Of a stretch of 17,650 bases of DNA, positions 10,835-17,650 are shown in pieces (position 1 is the stretch's first letter; each line of letters opens with the position of its first letter). Under the pieces are notes generated by a model. It was not told the origin of the DNA, did no database searches, and was given only the letters and a program-made list of their open reading frames with translations. A program made the position numbers and the translations under genes. This DNA is from Beroe ovata (Eukaryota > Ctenophora > Nuda > Beroida > Beroidae). Location: positions 114,025 to 131,674 of the forward strand of contig CAMPET010000114.1 in assembly GCA_946803715.1 (NCBI GenBank). Direction: 5' to 3'.

Positions 10835-11307
10835 TTAGAGACCTCCGAAAATGGAGTAGAAAAGTGTGAAGTCATTCACTTCATTTTCTACCGATACTCA
10901 GATCGGAAAATCGAAGAAAATTTTTTATCCTATTTTCATGCAAATGATATGTATTCCCATGTATTTTTGGACGCTGAATCGATTCCCGATCGATTTTTGG
11001 CCCTAACTCGCTTCCCTGACGAGTGATCATATAATCAAACGCAGATTTCAGATCTTACAACGACATGTCTTAGCGATGAAAAAGTAAAACCTACGAAGGC
11101 ACAGAGTATCGCATCTGCGTCAACACATACAAAAATTTGCTCGACTGCAATTTAGAAAAAGTAGCTAGAATTTAGAAGGAATGGTGAAACCTATAACACT
11201 GCTGGAATGCATATCGAGCGAAAGATGAGAAATTGGATGGGTTTGTAAAAAGGACGGTTATAGTAACCTTGACGGGAATTGATTTAATAAGAACGGTAAC
11301 CCATTAC
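10835..11307. other. Region 3' of SF3B3 with dispersed repeat copy 2, no exon found
   Basis: Holds the second copy of the 57-bp dispersed repeat at 10963-11019. It should contain the last SF3B3 exon if the gene were contiguous, encoding an end like that of other animals (an EDIRTRYAF-type C-terminus), but no such exon was found on the minus strand. Confidence 0.6.
10963..11019 (+). repeat. 57-bp dispersed repeat, copy 2
   Basis: Partner of 1564-1620, about 86% identical by eye and in the same orientation. The central seven bases between the CCC and TTTTGG blocks are the most divergent part. Flanks are unrelated between the two copies. Confidence 0.75.
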
Positions 11308-14297
11308 CTTTACAGGAATGTAAGAAGATCGGTATGTCAGGTGATCTCTACCGCAAAGCGGCGGTGATTCATTCCTCATGTGCATTTCCAGGTGCTGGAA
11401 AAAGTCGATGTCTTCGCGAGAGGTAAACGGCACGAACATTCTGGAAAATATGAAGAGATTCCGGTTTGAGAGAATCGAAAGTTGTAGAATACTGTTGCCA
11501 TGACAACTGCAGTAGCTGTTGTCATGGTGACAACACAAACACTGTGGCTGTCGGTATGATGAAATTAACACCGGTTGCTACGAACGGTTTCTCACCCGAT
11601 TGTTCCAGACAGAGTCGTGTACACGAGAGCCTCAGACCCGCCCGGAATGAGTGTAGCCAGCTCCAAATACGTGACACTCTCCCCGATGTGGAACATGTTG
11701 ATCATGTCCAGCTTCTGTGATGCTCCGTTTAGGAGACCTCTGAGAGGGGGAGAGGATTGTGAGGTCTACCAATTGTCATATTCATAGGCACCGAACTCCG
11801 CCAAGTTCCGTGTAATCCCGTCAATTTCCGCTTAGTTCCGCAAGTGTGGGGTTAGACAGAAATTAGCGGGGTTACGTTCTATCCTCGGTGAAGCTGGTAT
11901 AGTGAACATACAACGATCCCAAATCACGCACCTATCCCAAATCACTTACCTATCCCATATCACTCACCTATCCCAAATCACTCACCTATCTCAAATCACT
12001 CACCTATGCCAAATCACTCACCTATCCCAAATCACTTACCTATCCCAAATCACTCACCTATCCCAAATGGCTTTGGTCCCCGTGGGGTCCTCTTCCACAT
12101 TATCCTTACTCTCCTGTGCTAGTCGTAATACGGACAGGTTTCCAAACTTGTCACCCACAGCAGCCGTGTAATAATCCAACATTGTTGCCTGTGGGATGAG
12201 GTAATTTAGGTGCAAGATCTCGACTAAAGATTAAAGATTCTGATACCTAGGGAGAGTTCAGAGTTGGGACGAGTTTTGACAGATTTGGCGGCGAGATTAT
12301 AGCCTTTGTGCAGCTTGAGCAAAGTCAGATATTGAATAACGAATTTATGAAGGAGTAAAGTTACCTGGGTAACCCATCGTGGGAAAGTGTCGTCAGCAAA
12401 CACGACAAGAGAGTTGTCACTGGGCTTGTACTTGGCGTAGTGGACAGATTCCTTGTGGTGTGAAGTGATGTCAAGGAATGTCAATGTAGTGCAAGTGGAG
12501 AAGTGTCAGAGAATAGTGGTGTCAAGAGGAATGAGTGGTGTCAAGGGGAATGAGTGGTGTCAAGGGGAATGAGTGGTGTCAATAGAACAGTAATCTAATC
12601 ATCATCCCTACCTGATTATCAGACACAAGAATCCTGCTATGCGAACACTTTATTCCCACGATCATGTTCGGAATGTGTTTATTCTCGCACTTTCTCAGCA
12701 ACTTCTTCTTTCCCAAATCGTAAATTCGGAGAAGTTTGCCAACTCCGACCAGGAGACGACCTTGGAATGGACACAGCGCTCCAGGAACGTCGTCCACTGG
12801 TGTCTTGTGGACCAGTTCCATATGGGTTCCGTCGTCAACAAGTCTGGGAAAAGTGGTGTCTCACACATATGGTGTCAATCAAAAGTGGTGTCAACAAAAG
12901 TGGTGTCAACAAAATATGGTATCAATCAAGAGTGGAGTCAGCGAAACATATATGGCGTCAATCAAAAGTGGTGTCAACAAAAGTGGTGTCAACAAAATAT
13001 GGTGTCAAGGATGAGTGGTGTGTTACCAGTATCACCTGTAGCAATAGAGATATCCGCCAGAACACTGTCTTGGTGCTAGAGACATATCACGGGTAGTTCC
13101 CACCACCACATACGTTAATCCTGGCACTGAAACAGGGAGAATTCTGTTAAAATGAACGGAAAACCGATGCTTGCGGTACCTATGCTTGCGGTACCTATGC
13201 TTGGGTACCGATGCTTGGGTACCTATAATCGTCAGAAAATATGGGTTTGGGCATGCCCTCTCTATAATAGTAGAGGGGGTAGGAAATACTGCCCTTTGAT
13301 GGGAGTGAACCCTTTCATTTCCATCGATCTTACTATAATACAGATACCTACCAGGTGATGTGTTGAATTGACAGATACAGATGGAAAACGCTGCCTCGTT
13401 CTGCTCGAACTTGATAATCTCCAGAGTTTCCTGCTTAATCGGACTGAGAATCCTGATTTGAGATGCCCACATTCCGTGACCAGCTTTGGGAGAGGAAAAC
13501 ATCTCCTCGGGGAGGTCCTCAGAGAGGAATTGCTCGGCGAGCTTTGCTACCTCCATCCTACTTTCGGCATCTGGGAAAGGGATTTAAATCTTGTCATATG
13601 TAGCTTTTCGTGGAGCTTTGGACCTTCAAAGGTGCTGGATGGTTGAAAGAAAATCGCCGATCTGTTTTCATTTTTCAACTTTTCAATATCGAAATGAGGA
13701 ACGGGAAAAGATCGGAAACTCTCTTATCTCGGGCTCGAGATTCGGGATCTCAGATCCCCTCCTCACTAGTCACTTGGCATTTTGCCACAATTTCCACGCT
13801 ACCCACCCGCAGTTTCCACCATCTCCTCAGCAATCTGCTGTTTCCTCTGGTTCTTGGAATTCTCCGTGAATGTGTTGTGATCTGTTTCTATCAGGATCAT
13901 GTTGCTGGAATCATCGTCAATAACAAACTTCCTCGGTGTGTACTTCAGTGGCATTGCGACCTGGGGTTGTTGAATGGGGTGAGGCAATTGATCAAGTTGA
14001 GGGTGGTCTTGGGTTAGAAATCATAATTATATGTTTGGGGCCTTGTAAGCTGTACGGCATTCTGTACCAAATTCGGACAAAACTTACAGAAATTTCCTCC
14101 CAAATCGAAGGTTCTAATTAACTGATATTGATCGAGTGCAGTCTTCATATACCTGATTGAAGACCGCTCCCAACTTCTCAAGAGCGAGGATTCTGAGAGT
14201 GTTGGATGAGATAGCCACAATGCCCTGCATGCACTGTTCACTGCTAAACCCACACGCGTACTCTAGTGTGTCGTAAGAGAGTGGAGAGAGATGGAAT
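11308..14297 (-). CDS. SF3B3: SF3B3 (SAP130), partial: C-terminal region without last exon
   Basis: Nine minus-strand exons: 14297-14153, 13960-13807, 13570-13352, 13120-13036, 12843-12612, 12451-12365, 12188-12058, 11739-11596, 11440-11308. All have GT-AG introns and compatible phases, and encode about 443 residues with no internal stop. The product matches the C-terminal CPSF_A propeller region of SF3B3, the large scaffold of the SF3b complex in U2 snRNP that helps recognise the intron branch site. Diagnostic stretches are [44 protein letters not shown] and [13 protein letters not shown]. Human SF3B3 has 1217 residues. Here roughly the first half or more is absent, since exon 14297 opens mid-codon, and so is the terminal exon of about 45 residues. 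The exons look intact and constrained, so I favour a real gene cut by assembly gaps over a pseudogene. Several introns carry minisatellites. Confidence 0.93.
11925..12068 (-). repeat. 18-bp minisatellite built from an SF3B3 exon end and its 5' splice site
   Basis: Eight 18-bp units. On the gene strand each reads ATTTGGGATAG followed by GTGAGTG, that is, the last 11 bases of the exon ending at 12058 plus the first 7 of its intron. The first unit is the authentic junction (donor at 12057). Going into the intron the donors are GTGAGT, GTAAGT, four GTGAGT, GTAAGT and GTGCGT, so seven of eight are consensus. Using any donor after the first would retain the codons GAT AGG TGA, an in-frame stop. Confidence 0.93.
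12516..12590. repeat. 19-bp minisatellite in the SF3B3 intron 12452-12611
   Basis: About four units of GTGGTGTCAAGGGGAATGA (plus strand), the outer ones diverged. The core GTGGTGTCAA also builds the array in the neighbouring intron at 12852-13020. A related sequence (GTGGTGTGAAGTGATGTCAA) lies at 12455-12474, covering the acceptor side of the exon at 12451. Confidence 0.85.
12852..13020. repeat. 15-bp minisatellite in the SF3B3 intron 12844-13035
   Basis: Units of AGTGGTGTCAACAAA type (plus strand) with variants such as TATGGTGTCAATCAA. A longer period of 83 bp is visible: the block starting ATCAAAAGTGGTGTCAAC occurs at 12878 and again at 12961. It fills nearly the whole intron, and shares the GTGGTGTCAA core with 12516-12590. 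Confidence 0.88.
13167..13224. repeat. 15-bp minisatellite in the SF3B3 intron 13121-13351
   Basis: Four units: two of ATGCTTGCGGTACCT, then two 14-bp variants with CTTGGGTACC. Each unit contains the hexamer GGTACC. The array is unrelated in sequence to the GTGGTGTCAA arrays of the next two introns. Confidence 0.85.
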
Positions 14298-14382
14298 CTG
14301 GGCAGGGGATGGGTTTAAGGGATGAGGTGAGGGCAGAGGAATGACTGTAAGTAGGGGATCGGATTGGTTAATATTAGATTAT

Positions 14383-14670
14383 CGACCCAAAACGTGTCAG
14401 TTTGAGTGAGCATTTGAGGATAGCTCCCAAACGGATCGATCAATTGATTTGAAACCATAGCTCAAGGACCATTACAAACTCGGACAACCAAAATTTCACG
14501 CCAATCCGGTGATCGTATCCCGAATTAGTGGCCGCCATACCGCTTATCGACCCAAAACATGTCAGTTTGAGTGAGCATTTGAGGATAGCTCCAAAACGGA
14601 TCGATCGATTGATTTAAAACTTCTACCATAGCTCAAGGACCATTAGAAATTCAGAAAACCAAAATTTCAC
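14383..14670 (+). repeat. Two monomers of the ~172-bp satellite
   Basis: Monomers begin at 14383 (CGACCCAAAACGTGTCAG) and 14548, 165 bp apart. They are the same family and orientation as the array at 16078-17650, with the first half of each well conserved. The second monomer is cut in the AAAATTTCAC block by the N at 14671. They lie upstream of the first visible SF3B3 exon, apparently in its intron. Confidence 0.92.
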
Positions 14671-14671
14671 N
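14671..14671. other. Single N between satellite and IPO4 start
   Basis: One undetermined base, with satellite sequence on its left and the IPO4-like start codon only 31 bases to its right. The missing 5' part of the SF3B3 gene should lie in this direction, so the N may stand for a large unresolved or wrongly joined gap. Confidence 0.88.
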
Positions 14672-14701
14672 TAACACTTCTCCCATCAAATAGTGAGCAG
14701 T

Positions 14702-15906
14702 ATGTCTTCCGCCGCCCAGCTAGAAGGTATAATCTGCCAGCTGCTTGTTCCCGATAACAACACTATTGCAGCTGCCACTGCAAGTTTGAAGGAATGCTAC
14801 AAGGACCCGGCCATTGTGCCTGCTCTCTGCGAGATTGTCAGGTGAGGGCACAAAAGTTGATCGTCGGACGTCAGTGAATAGTGACGAGTTTTAGTCAGTG
14901 GGCAAGTCACTTGACAATGAGTTTAAGTCCATGAGTTGTCAGTATTAGTTCAGGTGAAGATACGTCACTTCTCACTAGTCTGACCAGATCACTAGTCAAT
15001 GAGTTTTAGGTTAAGTCTCGTTTACACAGAGTATGGGTAGACTGAACTAGCAGCTTGACCAAGACCATCTTTTCAGTTCATCTACAAACAGTACAGCCAG
15101 ACAATATGCCGCTACCATACTCCGACAGAAAATTGAACGATCCTGGAATAAACTCGATAATGACATGAAAACTGGCATCAAGACAACTTGCATGCAGGTT
15201 CTTGCAAAAAATCAGTCAAATGAGTGAAATGAATTGAGTTGTAGGATGAATTGAAATATTACGAGTTGGTGTTTTGCTGTAATATGTTCGTCACAACACT
15301 ACTCATCTCCTTCAGTATATACGACCTCTAAAAGGCACTTAAGGTGTAGATAGACGTCGTTACAAATCGTGAAATATGTAGCGTGGGAACCAGATTTCAT
15401 GCGAGAAACTTCACTTCGTTAATCATCGTTGCAGGTGTTCCAAAACCAGTTGCCCCGCGAAGTCCGTAACGCTGTGACAGCTGTCGTGTGTGTCATTGCT
15501 AAACACGAGTTTGCTGCCTGGCCAGAGCTCCTCAACTTCATTACAGCTGCGTGTTTCAGTGACAGTGTGCCAGCAAGGGAGGTTGGTTGGGAACCAGAGA
15601 GGAATTCCCTAGCCTGTGCAAACCATTTTCTTGTTTCAAACGTTTCCAAATGTATCATGAAATGTATACGTATGTTTTTTCTTGGGGGATTTCTTCCCAA
15701 GACCCACGTACTACGTGCCTACAACTGACCGTTACCATAACAACACATTCTCATAACAACACATTCTCATAACAACACATTCCCCCCAGCTCGGTCTGTA
15801 CGTGTTGGGTGTCATATCTGATGCAGTTGGAATGGAGATGGAGCCGCACTTCAATTCCATGTTTGAGTTGTATAACCAATGTCTCACTCAGCACGATCAG
15901 TATGAG
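14702..15906 (+). CDS. IPO4: Importin-4-like nuclear transport receptor, N-terminal part
   Basis: Four exons: 14702-14841, 15077-15197, 15435-15581 and 15790-15906, GT-AG introns with phases 2, 0, 0, 0. They encode the first 175 residues, starting MSSAAQLEGIICQLLVPDN. This matches the start of the importin-beta family, nearest IPO4: a first HEAT repeat with LLVPDN and VPALCEIV, then ARQYAATILRQKI, the importin N-terminal (Ran-binding) signature, then FAAWPELLNFI. Importin-4 carries cargo such as histones H3/H4 with Asf1 into the nucleus and releases it on Ran-GTP binding. The full protein is about 1080 residues in human, so most exons lie beyond the window or beyond the satellite array that starts about 170 bp after exon 4. 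A different beta-importin is possible, but the family is clear. Confidence 0.86.
15736..15783. repeat. 16-bp triplet repeat next to an IPO4 acceptor
   Basis: Three units of CATAACAACACATTCT, the last ending in CC. The third unit runs straight into the CCCCCAG acceptor tract of exon 4 at 15790, so the repeat occupies the place where the branch point would be expected. Confidence 0.85.
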
Positions 15907-16077
15907 GTGGGTGGCATTATTGTGTTATTGTTGCGTTATTGTTCTAAATTTTAAGTATCAATCAGAACGAGTGTTGAATACATTGTATATAGTGTAATTT
16001 CTGATAAAAACCAAGGTTCAAGACCACTTGAATCGTTTAACCGACAAATTTTGATCGAAAATATGACACAAAAATTT

Positions 16078-17650
16078 CCTTATCCGCCCAAAACACGTCA
16101 GTTTGATTGAGTATTTGAGGACAGCTCCCAAAAGGATTGACCGATTGACTTGAAACTTTTACCATAGCTCAAGGACCATTAGAAACTCGGACAACCAAAA
16201 TTTCATATCAATCCAACAATGGGTACTAAGTTTAGGGCCGAAATAGCCTTTTATCCACCCAAAACGTGTAAGTTTGAGTGAGCATTTGAGGATAGCTCCC
16301 AAACGGATTGTCGGATTGACTTGAAACATTTACCATAGCTGAACGACAATTAGAAACTCGGACAACCAAAATATCACGTCAATCTGATAATCACTTCCCA
16401 TGTTAAGGGCCGTCATAACACCTTATCCGCCCAAAACAAGTCAGTTTGAGTGACCATTTGAGGATAGCTCGCAAACGGATCGACCGATTGACTTGAAACT
16501 TCTCATATAGCTCACGGACCATTAGAATTAAAAACTCGGACAACCAAAATTTTACATCAATCCAACAACATTACCGACATAACCCTTTATCCGCCCAAAA
16601 CATGTTAGGTCGAGTGAGCATTTAAGGATAGCCCCCAAGCAGATTTACCGATTGACTTGAAACTTCTACCATAGTTCAAGGACCATTAGAAACTCGGACA
16701 ACCAAGATTTCATGTCAATCTGATAATCGGTTCCCAAGTTAAGGTTCGACATAACCCCTTATCCGCCCAAAATACGTCATTGTGAGTGAGCATTTAAGGA
16801 TAGCTCACAAATGGATTGACCGATTGACTTGAAACTTTTATCATAGCTCAAGGACAATTAGAAACTCGGACAACCAAAATATCACGTCAATCTGATAATC
16901 ACTTCCCAAGTTAATGGCCGTCATAACCCCTTATCCGCCCAAAACATGTCAGTTTGGGTGAGCATTTGAGGATAGCTTGCAAACGGATCGACCGATTGAC
17001 TTAAAACTTCTACCATAGCTCAAGGACCATTTAAAACTTGGACAACCAAAATTTCACGTCAATCTGATAATCGGTTTCCAAGTTAAGGGCGGACATAACC
17101 CCCTTATCCGCCCAAAACATGTCAGTTTGAGTAAGCATTTAAGGATAACACCCAAATTGATTGACCGATTGACTTGAAACTTTTATCATAGCTCAAGGAC
17201 CATTAGAAACTCGGACAACCAAAATTTCACGTGAATCCGATAATCGGTTCCCGAGTTAAGGACCATCATAACCCCTTATCCGCCAAAATACGTCAGTGTG
17301 AGTGAGCATTTGATGATAGCTCCCAAATGGATTGACCAATTGACTTGAAACTTTTACTATTGCTCATGGGCCATAAGAAACTTGGACACCCAAAATTTCA
17401 CGTCAATCTGATAATCGGTTCCCAAGTTAAGGGCCGACATAACTCCGTATCCACCCAAAACATGTCAGGTCGAGTGAGCATTTGAGGATTGCTCCTAAAC
17501 GGATCGACTGATTGACTTGAAACTTGTACCATAGCTCAAGGCCTATTAGAAACTCGGACAGCCAAAATTTCACGTCAATCTGATGATCATTTCCCGAGTT
17601 AAGGGCCGTCATAACCCCTTATCCGCCCAAAACATGTCAGTATGAGTGAG
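16078..17650 (+). repeat. Tandem satellite array, ~172-bp monomer
   Basis: Anchor CCGCCCAAAA (or variant) recurs at 16084, 16255, 16427, 16591, 16763, 16935, 17108, 17280, 17451 and 17623. Spacings are 171, 172, 164, 172, 172, 173, 172, 171 and 172 bp, giving nine full monomers and the start of a tenth at the window end. Conserved blocks are GATTGACTTGAAACTT, ACCATAGCTCAAGGACCATT and ACTCGGACAACCAAAATTTC. The short 164-bp unit (from 16427) has a small insertion in the CATTAGAA block and a deletion after TCAATCC. Open frames on the minus strand are by-products of the repeat. The array appears to lie in the IPO4 intron after exon 4. Confidence 0.96.

Noticed and set aside
11090-11150. Possible SF3B3 terminal exon after a TTGCAG acceptor, ending in TAG
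   Set aside because: The acceptor looks good, but the short peptide does not resemble the conserved SF3B3 end, so it cannot be supported.
11195-11225. Minus-strand RYAF codons resembling the SF3B3 C-terminus
   Set aside because: The preceding codons do not match (SFA instead of an EDIRT-type sequence), no stop follows the phenylalanine, and no acceptor supports it.
11902-12171. Plus-strand repetitive open frame (THLSQI repeats)
   Set aside because: It is the antisense of the splice-donor minisatellite and of an SF3B3 exon.
17427-17612. Minus-strand open frame in the satellite (KFWLSEFL type), with a similar one at 10601-10810
   Set aside because: The similarity is explained by both lying in the same satellite monomer. 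The 172-bp period is not a multiple of three, and most monomers carry stops, so it is not a gene family.

Overview
The window looks like nuclear DNA of an animal, most likely a marine invertebrate. It carries intron-rich housekeeping genes with short GT-AG introns (mostly 70-300 bp) and many micro- and minisatellites. I cannot name the species; an early-branching animal such as a sponge would fit the compact gene structure, but that is inference. No bacterial operon, CRISPR array, virus or intact transposon was seen.

Layout: 1-118 is a TG microsatellite, and 119-1800 is mostly unassigned. 1801-3028 (-) encodes the leucine-rich-repeat part of a CEP97-like centrosomal protein in five exons. 3029-4161 is the gap between divergent genes and holds two tandem copies of a ~339-bp repeat with CpG-rich inverted arms. 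4162-9593 (+) is a complete VPS39 gene: 18 exons, 876 codons, all reading phases joining cleanly. 9594-11307 has no recognisable gene, one fragment of a satellite and one half of a dispersed repeat pair. 11308-14297 (-) holds nine in-phase exons of SF3B3, covering only its C-terminal part and lacking the last exon. 14383-14670 holds two satellite monomers. 14702-15906 (+) is the first four exons of an importin-4-like gene, whose intron runs into a tandem array of ~172-bp monomers from 16078 to the window end.

The genes serve separate core processes: centriole/cilium control (CEP97), endolysosomal tethering (VPS39), pre-mRNA splicing (SF3B3) and nuclear import (IPO4). I see no shared pathway. 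The most unusual signal is an 18-bp minisatellite just after an SF3B3 exon: it is a tandem amplification of the exon end plus its 5' splice site, giving eight consecutive donor-like sites. Other introns of the same gene carry their own minisatellites, and the two introns flanking one exon share a 10-bp core. Four isolated N bases (3525, 5971, 10834, 14671) all sit in repeats. Two of them bracket the incomplete SF3B3 gene, so the local assembly should be treated with caution.
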